Of a DNA stretch of 64,000 nucleotides, positions 1-12,321 are shown in pieces. Positions within the stretch are counted from its first letter, which is position 1, and the number at the start of each line of letters is the position of its first letter. The notes beneath the pieces were generated by a model. It made no database searches. It saw only the letters and a list, made by a program, of their open reading frames with translations, and was not told where the DNA came from. The DNA lies in assembly GCF_007483665.1 (NCBI RefSeq), contig NZ_VIQO01000023.1, positions 62,001 to 126,000 on the forward strand, read 5' to 3'. This DNA comes from Catellatospora sichuanensis. Lineage in GTDB: Bacteria > Actinomycetota > Actinomycetes > Mycobacteriales > Micromonosporaceae. The position numbers and the translations under genes were made by a program.

Positions 1-1
1 G

Positions 2-808
2 AACCCCTTCTTCACCGACGTCATCCGGGGCGCCGAGGAGGCTATCGAGGCCGCAGGTGCGGTAGCGGTCGTGTGCAACAGCGGTCAGAGCGCCGCCCGT
101 GAAAAAAGGCACCTGGAGCTACTCGAGGAGCAGCGCGTACAGGGTGTCCTCATCACCCCGGTCGACGGCGGCCGAGATTCCCAGCTGGTCAATCTCATCA
201 AGCGCGGGGTCCCGGTGGTGCTGGTCGACCGCGGTATCTGGCAGTCGGACCGGTGCTCCGTCGCGGTCGACGACGTGCTCGGCGGCCGGATCGCCGGGCA
301 GCACTTCCGCGAGCTCGGCCACGATCACGTCGCCTTTGTCGGTGGCCCGCTGACCATTCCCCAGGTCGCCGACCGGCAACGCGGCTTCGAGTCGGTGTTA
401 TCCGGGATCCAGGTGCGCACCTTCCTGACCGCCGAGCTGACCGTCGCGGCGGGGCGGCAGGCAGGCGACGCCATCGCGGACCTGCCCGCGCCTGATCGGC
501 CGACCGCGGTGTTCTGCGCCAACGACCTGCTGGCCCTGGGGCTGCTGCAGGAGATGACGCAACGCGGGATCAACGTGCCCGACGAAGTCGCCATCCTCGG
601 CTATGACGACATCGACTTCGCCGCGGCCGCGGCAGTGCCCCTGTCCTCGGTTCGCCAGCCCCGCGAACACCTGGGACGTGCTGCTGCCGAGCTTCTCCTG
701 GAGGAGACCAGGTCCCCCGACACGCACGCACACCGGAACCTCGTGTTCCATCCGGAGCTGGTGGCACGGAAGTCGACGGCCCGCCCGGACAGCGCCCGGC
801 GGCGGTGA
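2..808 (+). CDS. LacI-family regulator, 5'-truncated by window edge (RhaR paralogue)
   Basis: Only the C-terminal 268 residues are present; the helix-turn-helix lies off the left edge, and the reading frame is open from base 2. The protein is the periplasmic-binding-protein-like effector domain of a LacI repressor, with the family segments VFCANDLLALG, ILGYDDIDFA and LSSVRQP. It closely matches the complete LacI regulator at 10530-11564 over its whole length, including the shared stretches CSVAVDDVLGG and RPTAVFCANDL, so the two are recent paralogues at opposite ends of the rhamnose operon. By analogy it probably senses a sugar related to rhamnose or a rhamnose intermediate; the actual ligand is unknown. 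It converges on the rhamnulokinase gene with 54 bp between them. Confidence 0.88.
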   Translation, partial: NPFFTDVIRGAEEAIEAAGAVAVVCNSGQSAAREKRHLELLEEQRVQGVLITPVDGGRDSQLVNLIKRGVPVVLVDRGIWQSDRCSVAVDDVLGGRIAGQHFRELGHDHVAFVGGPLTIPQVADRQRGFESVLSGIQVRTFLTAELTVAAGRQAGDAIADLPAPDRPTAVFCANDLLALGLLQEMTQRGINVPDEVAILGYDDIDFAAAAAVPLSSVRQPREHLGRAAAELLLEETRSPDTHAHRNLVFHPELVARKSTARPDSARRR

Positions 809-862
809 CGCAATCCGAGCCTGAAACGTTCTGACACGCGACGTGGCATCTGACGCGTGACG

Positions 863-2365
863 CTATCGGGTCAGGCGCGCCTCCAGTCCGGCCCACGTTG
901 TCGCACTCGCGCCGGGTCGCGGCAGGTAGCGCCTCGGTGTGACGTGTCGATTCAGCAGGGCGCGCAGGTCTCGAAGCTCCCCGGAGATCGCACCGAGGGC
1001 GCGGGCCTGCACCAGTGCGTTACCGAGCGCTGTCGCCTCCACCGGTCCGGCCGTCACCGGCAGACCGCAGGCATCGGCGGTGAGCTGGCACAGCAGCTCG
1101 TTGCGAGACCCTCCGCCCACCAGATGCACGACGTCGACCGGGTGACCTGCCAGCTCCTGCGCCTGCCGTACGGCGCGTGCGTGCGCCAGCGCCAGGCTCT
1201 CCAGAATGCACCGCACCAGCGCTGCCCGCGAGGCAGGCACCGGCTGACCGGACCGCCGGCAGTAGTCGACGATCCGCGCCGGCATGTCGCCCGGCGGCAG
1301 GAAGACCGGGTCGTCCGGGTCGACGACGCTCACGAACGCCGGTTGGGCCGCCGCCTCGGCCAGCAACGCCGTCAGGTCCGCAGGTTCGCCACGCGCCTGC
1401 CAGGTGCGCATCGACTCCTGCAGCAGCCACTGGCCCATCACGTTGCGCAGGTATCGCACGGTGCCGTCGATGCCGGCCTCGTTGGTGAAGCCGGCCTTCC
1501 GGCTCGACTCGGTCAGCACCGGTTCTGCCAGCTCGAGCCCTACCAGTGACCAGGTGCCGCACGAGATGAAGGCAAAACGTTCGTCCCCCGCGGGAACACC
1601 GACCACCGCCGAGGCGGTGTCATGCGAGCCGACCGCCAGCACCGGCACGGAGGTATCCAGGCCGGTCTGTGCTGCCGCGTCCGCCGTGAGCCGGCCGATG
1701 GTGTCGCCCGGCCGTCGCAGTGGTGCGAACAGCTGCGCGTCCCAGCCCAGTGCGGCGATGAGCTCCGTCGACCAGGTGCCGCTTCGCGCGTCGAGCAGTC
1801 CCGTGGTGGAGGCGTTGGTCAGTTCCGCTCCTTCCTGTCCGGTCAACCAGTAGGCCAGCAGGTCGGGCAGCAGCAGCATGCGACGGGCCGTGGCGGCGGC
1901 CGGTGTGCCCTGGGCCGCCGCCAGTTGGTAGATCGTGTTGAAGGGCAGGTTCTGCAGCCCCGTGATCGCGTAGAGACGTTCCACGCCTAGTTGGTCGTGC
2001 ACGCGTGCCATGACACCGTCGGTGCGCCGGTCTCGGTAGCTGATGGGATTGCCGATCAGCGCACCGGTCGCGTCGAGCAGGCCGTAGTCCACGGCCCACG
2101 AGTCGATGCCGATGCCGTCCAGGCCCTGCCGCGGGGTGCCGGACGCACGGACCGAGCGCCCAGCGGCCCTCAGCCCGTCGAGCACCCCGCGGTAGAGCGC
2201 CAGGACGTCCCAGTGCAGGGTCCCGCCCAACTCGATCGGTTCGTTGGCGAAGCGGTGAACCTCGGCCAGGTCGAGCACGTCGCGGCCGACGCGGGCGAGC
2301 ATCACCCGGCCGCTGGAAGCTCCCAGGTCTGCCGCCGCTACCGTGGCGTACTGCGAGTGGGACAT
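863..2365 (-). CDS. rhaB: Rhamnulokinase, FGGY carbohydrate kinase
   Basis: 500 residues, a normal length for a rhamnulokinase. It should phosphorylate L-rhamnulose to L-rhamnulose 1-phosphate with ATP in the cytoplasm. The N-terminal phosphate-binding loop DLGASSGR starts at D13, the sugar-site segment GIDSWAVDYGLL follows near residue 80, and the C-terminal half holds VGSHDTASAV, whose Asp is the expected catalytic base. The segment ITGLQNLPFNTIYQL is typical of RhaB rather than glycerol or xylulose kinase. It is the last gene of the rhamnose operon, 42 bp after the aldolase/dehydrogenase gene. Assignment is from motif recognition plus operon context; an alternative deoxysugar kinase activity is possible but less likely. 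Confidence 0.92.
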   Translation of the reverse strand: MSHSQYATVAAADLGASSGRVMLARVGRDVLDLAEVHRFANEPIELGGTLHWDVLALYRGVLDGLRAAGRSVRASGTPRQGLDGIGIDSWAVDYGLLDATGALIGNPISYRDRRTDGVMARVHDQLGVERLYAITGLQNLPFNTIYQLAAAQGTPAAATARRMLLLPDLLAYWLTGQEGAELTNASTTGLLDARSGTWSTELIAALGWDAQLFAPLRRPGDTIGRLTADAAAQTGLDTSVPVLAVGSHDTASAVVGVPAGDERFAFISCGTWSLVGLELAEPVLTESSRKAGFTNEAGIDGTVRYLRNVMGQWLLQESMRTWQARGEPADLTALLAEAAAQPAFVSVVDPDDPVFLPPGDMPARIVDYCRRSGQPVPASRAALVRCILESLALAHARAVRQAQELAGHPVDVVHLVGGGSRNELLCQLTADACGLPVTAGPVEATALGNALVQARALGAISGELRDLRALLNRHVTPRRYLPRPGASATTWAGLEARLTR

Positions 2366-2407
2366 GGGTGGCGCAACTCCTTCGTGCGATCGATCAGGCC
2401 GCGCGGG

Positions 2408-4462
2408 TCAGCGCAGGAACGCTGCCGCGACCCCGGCGTCGACCGGGATGTGCAGACCGGTGGTGTGGGACAGGTCCCCGGCCGTGAGCACGAACACCGC
2501 GTTGGCCACGTGCTCGGGCAGGACCTCGCGCCCGAGCAGCGTGCGCTTGGCGTAGAAGGCGCCCAGTTCGGACTCCGGCACTCCGTACACGGCGGCGCGC
2601 TGTGCGCCCCAGCCGCCGGCGAAGATGCCCGACCCGCGTACCACACCATCGGGATTGACCCCGTTGACCCGGATGCCGTGCGCGCCGAGTTCAGCGGCGA
2701 GCAGGCGCACCTGATGCGCCTGGTCGGCCTTTGCCGCGCTGTACGCGATGTTGTTCGGGCCCGCGAACACGCTGTTCTTGCTGGAGATGTAGACGATGTC
2801 GCCGCCCATGCCCTGGGTCGTCAGGACGCGGGCGGCCTCCTTGGACACCAGGAACGAACCCTTGGCCATGACGTCGTGCTGCAGGTCCCAGTCGGCTTCG
2901 GTGGTGTCCAGCAGTGGCTTGGAGATCGACAGCCCGGCGTTGTTGACGACGAGATCGACGCCGCCGAAGGCCAGGCAGGCGCTGCGTACCATCTCGGTCA
3001 CCGCGGCGGCGTCGGTGACGTCGGCGCCGACCCCGATCGCGACGTCGGTGCCGCCGATCTCGGCGGCCACCCGCAGTGCGGCGTCGGCATCACGGTCGGC
3101 GACGACCACGCAGGCGCCCTCAGCGGCGAGGCGGTGGGCGATGGCGCGACCGATGCCCGACCCTCCGCCGGTGACGACGGCGATCCGAGTGGCGAGCGGC
3201 CGTGGTTTGGGCAGCCGGGCCAGCTTCGCCTCCTCCAGGGCCCAGTACTCGATGCGGAACTTCTCCTGCTCGTCGATCGGCGCGTAGCGGGACACCGCCT
3301 CCGCGCCGCGCATCACGTTGATCGCGTTGACGTAGTACTCCCCTGCCACCCGGGCGGTCTGCTTGGTCGCGCCGAAGGTGAACATGCCGACGCCCGGCAC
3401 CAGTACGACGGCGGGGTCTGCGCCCCGCATGGCCGGCGAGTCGGGTTCGGCGTGCTCGGCGTAGTAGCGGGTGTAGTCGGCTCGGTAGGCGGCGTGCAGC
3501 TCGCGCAACCGGACGACGGTCTCGTCGAGCGGCGCGGTCGGCGGCAGGTCCAGCACCATCGGGCGGACCTTGGTGCGAAGGAAGTGGTCGGGGCACGACG
3601 TGCCGAGCGCCGCGAGCTGCGGGTGGCGTTCACGGGCCAGGAAGTCCAGCACCGTGTCGCTGTCGGTGTAGTGGCCGACCTGCGGGTTGTCGGTGGAGGC
3701 CAGACCGCGCAGCAGCGGGGCGAGCTCGGCGGCCCGCTGGTGCCGCTGCGCTGCCGGCAGGGGTGCGAAGCCTTCCACCACGGGCCCGAAGGGTTCCGGT
3801 CGGCCGTGTTCGGCGATGAACTTCTCGGCCACCCGGATGATCTCCAGGGAGTTGGCTTCGCACTGTTCGCTCGAGTCGCCCCAGGCGGTGATGCCGTGCC
3901 CGCCGAGGATGACACCGATGGCCTGCGGGTTGGCCCGCCGGATGGCGGCGATGTCCAGGCCGAGCTGGAACCCGGGACGCCGCCACCGCACCCAGACCAC
4001 GCGGTCGCCGAAACACTGCCGGGTCAGCTCGGGGCCGTCGGCCGCGGTGGCCAGCGCGATACCGGAGTCGGGGTGCAGGTGGTCGACGTGCGGGGCGTCG
4101 ACGAGACCGTGCATGGCGGTGTCGATCGACGGGGCCGCGCCGCCGCGCCCGTGCAGGCAGTAGTCGAATGCGGCGACCATCTCGTCTTCGTGCTCGACTC
4201 CCGGGTAGGTCTGCGCCAGGGCGTGCAGCCGGTCGAGTCGCAGCACGGCCAGGCCCGCTTCGCTCAGGGTGCCCAGGTCGCCGCCGGATCCCTTCACCCA
4301 CAGCAGGGGCACGTCCTGGCCGGTGACCGGGTCGTTGCCCGGCCCCTTGGCCGAGGTATTGCCCCCGCCGTAGTTCGTGTTGCGCGGGTCGGCGCCCAGG
4401 CGGCGGGATCGGTCCACCAGCTGCACGGGCGTCGACGTGGCACTTTCGCGGTTGTTCATCAT
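2408..4462 (-). CDS. rhaEW: Bifunctional rhamnulose-1-phosphate aldolase / L-lactaldehyde dehydrogenase
   Basis: 684 residues with two fused domains. Residues ~1-400 are a class II (zinc) aldolase: HVDHLHPDSG and GGHGITAWGD carry the expected metal-binding histidines. Residues ~425-684 are a short-chain dehydrogenase with the Rossmann loop TGGGSGIG and the catalytic Ser and Tyr/Lys in YISSKNS and YSAAKADQ. The fusion is the known RhaEW (YuxG, also annotated RhaD) architecture: it cleaves L-rhamnulose 1-phosphate to dihydroxyacetone phosphate and L-lactaldehyde, then oxidises the aldehyde to L-lactate with NAD. The ATG at 4462 overlaps the isomerase stop by four bases (ATGA), so the two are translationally coupled; an upstream in-frame extension is non-coding shadow of the isomerase gene. 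Confidence 0.93.
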   Translation of the reverse strand: MMNNRESATSTPVQLVDRSRRLGADPRNTNYGGGNTSAKGPGNDPVTGQDVPLLWVKGSGGDLGTLSEAGLAVLRLDRLHALAQTYPGVEHEDEMVAAFDYCLHGRGGAAPSIDTAMHGLVDAPHVDHLHPDSGIALATAADGPELTRQCFGDRVVWVRWRRPGFQLGLDIAAIRRANPQAIGVILGGHGITAWGDSSEQCEANSLEIIRVAEKFIAEHGRPEPFGPVVEGFAPLPAAQRHQRAAELAPLLRGLASTDNPQVGHYTDSDTVLDFLARERHPQLAALGTSCPDHFLRTKVRPMVLDLPPTAPLDETVVRLRELHAAYRADYTRYYAEHAEPDSPAMRGADPAVVLVPGVGMFTFGATKQTARVAGEYYVNAINVMRGAEAVSRYAPIDEQEKFRIEYWALEEAKLARLPKPRPLATRIAVVTGGGSGIGRAIAHRLAAEGACVVVADRDADAALRVAAEIGGTDVAIGVGADVTDAAAVTEMVRSACLAFGGVDLVVNNAGLSISKPLLDTTEADWDLQHDVMAKGSFLVSKEAARVLTTQGMGGDIVYISSKNSVFAGPNNIAYSAAKADQAHQVRLLAAELGAHGIRVNGVNPDGVVRGSGIFAGGWGAQRAAVYGVPESELGAFYAKRTLLGREVLPEHVANAVFVLTAGDLSHTTGLHIPVDAGVAAAFLR

Positions 4463-5628
4463 GCTCCCCAGCCCGCCTGGCGGCCGCCGGTGCGGGTGGC
4501 TTCGATCTGCTGCTGGTAGCCGCCGGCGTGGTAGGCGGCGATGGGGTCGGGGTCGATGCCGAGTTCGGTGCGCAGCTCGGCGAGCAGCGGGCGGACGTCG
4601 GTGCTGAACGCGTCCATGAGCACCGCGTGGGCGGCCAGCACGTCGCCGGCCTGCTGGGCGGCGGCGAGCGCGTCGGCGTCGACCAGCAGCGCCTTGGCGA
4701 CCGCCTCCTGGACGTTGAGCACCGAGCGGATCAGCGCCGGGACCTTGGCCTCCAGGTTGTGGCACTGGTCGAGCATGTACTCGACGCCGGAGTCGGGGCG
4801 GATCGCGTCGGCGCGGACCAGTTCGTGGGCGATCCGGAACAGCTGGAACGGGTCGGCCGCGCCGACCATCAGGTCGTCGTCGGCGTAGTTGCGGCTGTTG
4901 AAGTGGAAGCCGCCCAGCTTGCCGAACCGGTGCAGCACGGTCACCAGGAACTCGATGTTGGTGCCGGGCGCGTGGTGGCCGGTGTCGACGAGCACCTGTG
5001 CCTTGTCGCCCAGCGCGACGCAGTGGGCGTAGGAGGTGCCCCAGTCGGGCAGGTCCATGGTGTAGAAGTGCGGCTCGAACAGCTTGTACTCGACCAGCAT
5101 GCGCTGGTCCGGGCCGAGCCGGTCGTAGACCTCACGCAGGGCGTCGGCGAGCCGGTCCTGGCGGGCGGCGATGGAGTCCTGACCGGCGTAGTTGGTGCCG
5201 TCGGCGAACCACAGCGACAGCACCTTCGAGCCGGTGGCGTCCATGATGTCGACGCATTCGAGCAGGTGGTCGACGGCCTTGCGGCGCACAGTGGCGTCCG
5301 GGTGGCAGACACTGCCGAGCTTGTAGTCGTCCTCCTGGAACACGTTGGGGTTGATCGCGCCGAGGCGGATGCCCTGGTCGACGGCGAAGCGGGCCAGGTC
5401 GGCGTAGTCGTCGACCCTGTCCCAGGGGATGTGCAGGGCCACGCTGGGCGCGGCACCTGTCAGGCGGTGCACCATAGCCGCGTCGGCGACCTTCTCGTAC
5501 GCGTCGCGGGGAACCCCGGCCTGCGCGTACACCTTGAATCTCGTGCCCGAGTTCCCGTACGCCCACGATGGCGTCTCGATGCGCATGGCGCGCAGGGCGG
5601 CTTTGACGGCGGCGTGGTCTTTCATCAT
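4459..5628 (-). CDS. rhaI: L-rhamnose isomerase (RhaI-type, TIM barrel)
   Basis: 389 residues from the ATG at 5628 (a second ATG follows immediately at 5625); an AGGAGA Shine-Dalgarno lies just upstream. It belongs to the sugar-isomerase TIM-barrel family typified by the Pseudomonas stutzeri L-rhamnose isomerase, not the E. coli RhaA fold variant. Visible metal-site elements include LVEYKLFEPHFY, VDTGHHAPGTN and GGFHFNSRNYADDD. It should convert L-rhamnose to L-rhamnulose, the first intracellular step. It is separated from the upstream rhaS gene by a 13-bp-stem hairpin and overlaps the aldolase gene downstream by four bases. Confidence 0.92.
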   Translation of the reverse strand: MMKDHAAVKAALRAMRIETPSWAYGNSGTRFKVYAQAGVPRDAYEKVADAAMVHRLTGAAPSVALHIPWDRVDDYADLARFAVDQGIRLGAINPNVFQEDDYKLGSVCHPDATVRRKAVDHLLECVDIMDATGSKVLSLWFADGTNYAGQDSIAARQDRLADALREVYDRLGPDQRMLVEYKLFEPHFYTMDLPDWGTSYAHCVALGDKAQVLVDTGHHAPGTNIEFLVTVLHRFGKLGGFHFNSRNYADDDLMVGAADPFQLFRIAHELVRADAIRPDSGVEYMLDQCHNLEAKVPALIRSVLNVQEAVAKALLVDADALAAAQQAGDVLAAHAVLMDAFSTDVRPLLAELRTELGIDPDPIAAYHAGGYQQQIEATRTGGRQAGWGA

Positions 5629-5670
5629 CTTCTCCTGAGCTTCGCCGGCGATGGTTTGCCTGGCTGGGTA

Positions 5671-5699
5671 GGGCGGGTGGCGCGGCGCGCCACCCGCCC
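5671..5699 (-). terminator. Intercistronic hairpin between rhaS and rhaI
   Basis: A perfect 13-bp GC-only inverted repeat (5671-5683 with 5687-5699) with a 3-base loop begins seven bases after the rhaS stop codon and ends 43 bases before the rhaI start. There is no T-run, so it is more likely an attenuator or 3'-end stabiliser that raises binding-protein mRNA relative to the enzymes than a full terminator. Such elements after solute-binding-protein genes are well known. Confidence 0.6.
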
Positions 5700-5705
5700 G
5701 GGGCG

Positions 5706-6680
5706 TCACTTGACCGTGTCGACGTTCTCCTTGGAGATCAGCTGCACGGGGTTGTAGACCTCACGCTCGGCCGCGTTGTCGAAGGTGAGGGGGGTCTTGG
5801 CCAGGGCCTGGTCGGCGAGCTTGACCGTCAGGGCGCCCATCGCGGCCGGATCCTGCGCGACGGTGGCGGCCAGGCCGTTGGCCTTGATGGCCGTGATCGC
5901 CTCGGGGTCGGCGTTGAAGCCGACGGTCACGATGTCCTTGACCGGGTCCTTGCCCGCGTCCTTGACCGCGTTGGCGGCGGCCACGCCCATCGGGTCGTTG
6001 CAGGAGAACACGCCGGCGACGTCGGGGTTCTTGGCCAGGATGTCCTTCATGACCTTGTACCCCTCCTCCGCCTTGGAGTTGCCGGACAGCTCGGCGACGA
6101 CCTTGAAGCCCTGCTTCTCGATCTCGGCCTTGAAGCCCGCGTTGCGGCGCGCGGCGTAGACCGCCGACGGCTCGCAGGTGATCGAGGCGACGTTCTTGCT
6201 GGTCTTGCCGTTGGCGGCGATCTGCTTGGCCATGTACTCCGCGGCGAGCTTGCCGCCGCCGGCATTGTCGGAGATGACGATCGCGTCGTAGGGCGCGCCA
6301 CCGCCGCCGATGTCGTCGACGATCACCGGCACGCCCTTGGCCTTGGCCTTGGCGATGATCGGGCCGAGCGCGCTGGGCTTGAACGGGCTGATGATGAGCA
6401 CGTCGACGCCCTGGTCGATGAGCGCCTGCGCGCCGGTGACCATCTCGTTCTCGTCGCTCTTCTCGTCGTGCAGCTTGAACTCCCAGCCCTTGGCCGTGGC
6501 GGCCTCCCGGGTGCCCTTCTCCATCTTCTGGAAGAACTCGTACTGCATGTCGTACACGGAGAAGCCGACGACGACCTTGTCGGAACCGCTCTGGTTGTCA
6601 GAGGGCGCGTTCGAGTCCGAACAGCCTGCCATGACCAGCGCGCCGGCCACGGCGAGCGACACAAGGATCTTGCTCTTCAC
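5706..6680 (-). CDS. rhaS: Rhamnose ABC transporter, substrate-binding lipoprotein
   Basis: 324 residues from a GTG start preceded by GGGAGG at a good distance. The N-terminus is a lipoprotein signal with lipobox VMAGC and acylated Cys20, so it is anchored outside the membrane. The rest is a periplasmic-binding-protein type 1 fold (RbsB/RhaS family) with the segments ALIDQGVDVLIISPF, GVPVIVDDI and VTVGFNADPEAI. It should capture L-rhamnose and deliver it to the two permeases. The name follows the Rhizobium rhaSTPQ importer; it is unrelated to the E. coli activator RhaS. An operator-like site lies 39-50 bases upstream of its start, suggesting its own regulated promoter inside the operon. Confidence 0.9.
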   Translation of the reverse strand: MKSKILVSLAVAGALVMAGCSDSNAPSDNQSGSDKVVVGFSVYDMQYEFFQKMEKGTREAATAKGWEFKLHDEKSDENEMVTGAQALIDQGVDVLIISPFKPSALGPIIAKAKAKGVPVIVDDIGGGGAPYDAIVISDNAGGGKLAAEYMAKQIAANGKTSKNVASITCEPSAVYAARRNAGFKAEIEKQGFKVVAELSGNSKAEEGYKVMKDILAKNPDVAGVFSCNDPMGVAAANAVKDAGKDPVKDIVTVGFNADPEAITAIKANGLAATVAQDPAAMGALTVKLADQALAKTPLTFDNAAEREVYNPVQLISKENVDTVK

Positions 6681-6718
6681 TGATACCCCTCCCTGGGGAT
6701 GTGGACGGTGCAGCGAGG

Positions 6719-6730
6719 TAAATCGTTTCA
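6719..6730. promoter_or_regulatory. Putative RhaR operator upstream of rhaS
   Basis: TAAATCGTTTCA differs from the palindrome TGAAACGTTTCA at two positions and has the central CG typical of LacI-family operators. It lies in the 93-bp gap between rhaQ and rhaS. I did not find a convincing -35/-10 pair next to it. Confidence 0.5.
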
Positions 6731-6773
6731 ATTTCCTGGTGCACGTGACGCCCGCCGTGGCCTCACGTTGTGT

Positions 6774-10290
<3,517 letters not shown>

Positions 10291-10325
10291 GCGTACCTCC
10301 CTCTCCGCACAGAGCCAAGATCATA

Positions 10326-10340
10326 TTGAATCGTTTTTTA
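10326..10340. promoter_or_regulatory. Putative RhaR operator at the rhaT promoter
   Basis: TTGAATCGTTTTTTA has a conserved TGAA-tCG-TTT core related to TGAAACGTTTCA (three mismatches in the 12-base core). It lies about 10-25 bases downstream of the predicted transcription start of the rhaT operon, a position suited to repression. Confidence 0.5.
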
Positions 10341-10356
10341 GATCGAGCTGGAACGA

Positions 10357-10385
10357 ACGCTACGATCCGGTCGCAGGCCTGTCAA
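10357..10385 (-). promoter_or_regulatory. Promoter of the rhamnose operon
   Basis: Reading the minus strand, TTGACA (10385-10380) is followed after exactly 17 bases by TAGCGT (10362-10357), a strong match to the vegetative sigma factor consensus for a high-GC actinomycete. Transcription would start near 10350 and read rhaT-rhaP-rhaQ-rhaS-rhaI-rhaEW-rhaB. Confidence 0.65.
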
Positions 10386-10448
10386 CACATTGATGCTCGG
10401 CCGTTATGGGAGCGCCCTTTCAGGCGCCCACCCCCGGCCGGGGGGTAG

Positions 10449-10476
10449 TTGACACGTTTCATTTCGGGCGTACGCT
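10449..10476 (+). promoter_or_regulatory. Promoter of rhaR-lutABC with overlapping operator
   Basis: TTGACA (10449-10454), a 16-base spacer and TACGCT (10471-10476) form a vegetative-type promoter. TGACACGTTTCA at 10450-10461 overlaps the -35 box and differs from the perfect palindrome TGAAACGTTTCA at one base. This suggests that RhaR represses its own transcript and lutABC. Confidence 0.6.
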
Positions 10477-10529
10477 GAAGCCCGCTCCGGACCTGGGGCC
10501 ACCCGAATCCACGTCGACCGCGAGGAGCC

Positions 10530-11564
10530 ATGGCAACCGTCAGCATCAAAGAGGTTGCCCTCCGGGCGCGTGTCTCGGTCGGCACGGTGAGCAACGTGCT
10601 CAACGGCCGCTCGACCGTCGCTGCCGCAACGCGCCGCCGCGTCCTCGACGCGATCGCCGAACTCGGCTACATCCGCAACGACTCGGCGCGTCAGCTACGG
10701 GCCGGGCGCAGCCGTACGGTGGCGATGGTCGCCCTCGACCTGTCCAATCCGTTCTTCACCGACGTGATGCACGGTGCCGAGATCGCCGCCGAGCACGGCG
10801 GGGTCAACGTCATGATCTTCAACAGCGGCGAAGACCCCGTGCGAGAACGACGGCACCTCGACATGCTCAGCCAACAGCGAGTGCTCGGCGTCCTGATCAC
10901 CCCCGTGAACGAAGCCCACGACGCGAACCTGGACCAACTGGTCGAGCACGGCATCCCCGTGGTCCTCGTCGACCGCGGCTCCAGCAACTTCCACCGCTGC
11001 TCGGTCGCGGTCGACGACGTGCTCGGCGGACACCTGGCCGGAGAACACCTACGTCAGCAGGGCCATCACCGGATCGCCTTCGCCGGCGGGCCGTTCTCGC
11101 TGCGCCAGGTCGCCGACCGGCACGCGGGCCTGACCGCGGCACTCGGTGACGGCCCGCAGCCCCGGCTCGTGACCACGTCGAACCTCAGCGTCGCCGCAGG
11201 CCGAGGCGCCGGCCGCGAGATAACCGACCTGCCGGTCGACGAACGCCCGACCGCGGTGTTCTGCGCCAACGATCTGATCGCCCTCGGGGTTCTGCAGGAG
11301 ATGACCACCCGCGGCGTCCGGGTCCCCCACGATGTCGCCATCGTCGGCTACGACGACATCGAGTTCGCCGCCGCGGCGGCAGTGCCGCTGTCCTCGGTGC
11401 GCCAACCACGCGAGCAGCTGGGTCGCGCCGCCACCCAGCTCCTGCTGGAGGAGGTCAACGAACCCGCCACCCACCAGCACCGCCACGTCGTCTTCCGGCC
11501 CGAACTCGTCGTACGCGAATCCAGCTCCCCCTCGACCCCGGCCAAACGCAGCCGCAGAGAGTGA
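10530..11564 (+). CDS. rhaR: LacI-family repressor of rhamnose genes
   Basis: 344 residues, complete. The N-terminal helix-turn-helix (residues ~4-26, IKEVALRARVSVGTVSNVLNG region) is followed by the LacI hinge and a sugar-sensing PBP-like domain with CANDLIALGVL and IVGYDDIEFA. It is divergent from the rhamnose operon and is the first gene of a transcript that continues into lutABC with only four bases between. Three TGAAACGTTTCA-like sites lie in the surrounding promoters. The ligand is inferred to be L-rhamnose or a pathway intermediate. It is strongly similar to the truncated regulator at the left edge. Confidence 0.88.
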   Translation: MATVSIKEVALRARVSVGTVSNVLNGRSTVAAATRRRVLDAIAELGYIRNDSARQLRAGRSRTVAMVALDLSNPFFTDVMHGAEIAAEHGGVNVMIFNSGEDPVRERRHLDMLSQQRVLGVLITPVNEAHDANLDQLVEHGIPVVLVDRGSSNFHRCSVAVDDVLGGHLAGEHLRQQGHHRIAFAGGPFSLRQVADRHAGLTAALGDGPQPRLVTTSNLSVAAGRGAGREITDLPVDERPTAVFCANDLIALGVLQEMTTRGVRVPHDVAIVGYDDIEFAAAAAVPLSSVRQPREQLGRAATQLLLEEVNEPATHQHRHVVFRPELVVRESSSPSTPAKRSRRE

Positions 11565-11568
11565 CACC

Positions 11569-12321
11569 GTGCGCATCGCCCTGTTCATCACGTGCCTGTC
11601 CGATGCGCTGTTCCCGCGCGCCGGACAGGCGACCACCGCACTCCTGGAGCGCCTCGGCCACGAGGTCGTATTCCCGCCGGCACAGACCTGCTGCGGCCAG
11701 ATGCACATCAACACCGGCTACCAGCGCGAAGCCCTCCGCCTGGTCGAGCACCACGCCGACGTCTTCGCCGACGCCGACGTGATCGTGGCTCCCTCGGCCT
11801 CCTGCGTCGGTTCGGTGCGTCACCAACACGCCACGGTCGCGCGACGCTTCGGCCGCCCGGAGCTCGCCGACCGCAGCGCCGCAGTGGCAGCCAAGACATA
11901 CGAGCTGTGTGAATTCCTGGTCGACGTCCTCGGCGTCACCGACGTCGGCGCCTACTTCCCGCACCGCGTCACCTACCACCCGACCTGCCACTCCCTACGT
12001 CTGCTGCGCGTGGACGACAAGCCCCTGCGGCTGCTGCGGCAGGTCCGTGGCCTGGACCTGAAGCAGTTGCCCGACGCCGACCAGTGCTGCGGCTTCGGCG
12101 GGACGTTCGCGCTGAAGAACGCCGAGACGTCCAGCGCCATGCTCGCCGACAAGATGGCCAACGTGCTGTCGACGCGCGCCGAGGTGCTCACCGCCGCGGA
12201 CGCGTCCTGCCTCATGCACATCGGCGGCGGCCTGACGCGCCTGTCGGCCGGAAGCCGCACACTGCACATCGCCGAGATCCTGGCCGCCACCGACACCGCC
12301 GACGGAAGGCCCACCCGATGA
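11569..12321 (+). CDS. lutA: LutA: lactate utilisation (Fe-S)/CCG-domain protein
   Basis: 250 residues from a GTG that lies four bases after the rhaR stop. It carries two cysteine-rich CCG domains, with CCG at residues 41-43 (QTCCGQMH) and at 173-175 (DQCCGFGG), as in LutA/YkgE and heterodisulfide-reductase-like subunits. With LutB and LutC it should oxidise L-lactate to pyruvate. This fits the rhamnose neighbourhood, because the aldolase/dehydrogenase produces L-lactate from rhamnose. An earlier in-frame start exists, but it would lie inside rhaR. The stop overlaps the lutB ATG by four bases. Confidence 0.9.
   Translation: MRIALFITCLSDALFPRAGQATTALLERLGHEVVFPPAQTCCGQMHINTGYQREALRLVEHHADVFADADVIVAPSASCVGSVRHQHATVARRFGRPELADRSAAVAAKTYELCEFLVDVLGVTDVGAYFPHRVTYHPTCHSLRLLRVDDKPLRLLRQVRGLDLKQLPDADQCCGFGGTFALKNAETSSAMLADKMANVLSTRAEVLTAADASCLMHIGGGLTRLSAGSRTLHIAEILAATDTADGRPTR

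Noticed and set aside
823-835. TGAAACGTTCTGA as a further RhaR operator
   Set aside because: Only the left half-site is good, and it lies between two convergent gene ends with no promoter nearby; probably chance.
1991-4519. 842-codon plus-strand frame over rhaB/rhaEW
   Set aside because: Composition is that of an antisense shadow; the opposite strand has clear enzyme motifs.
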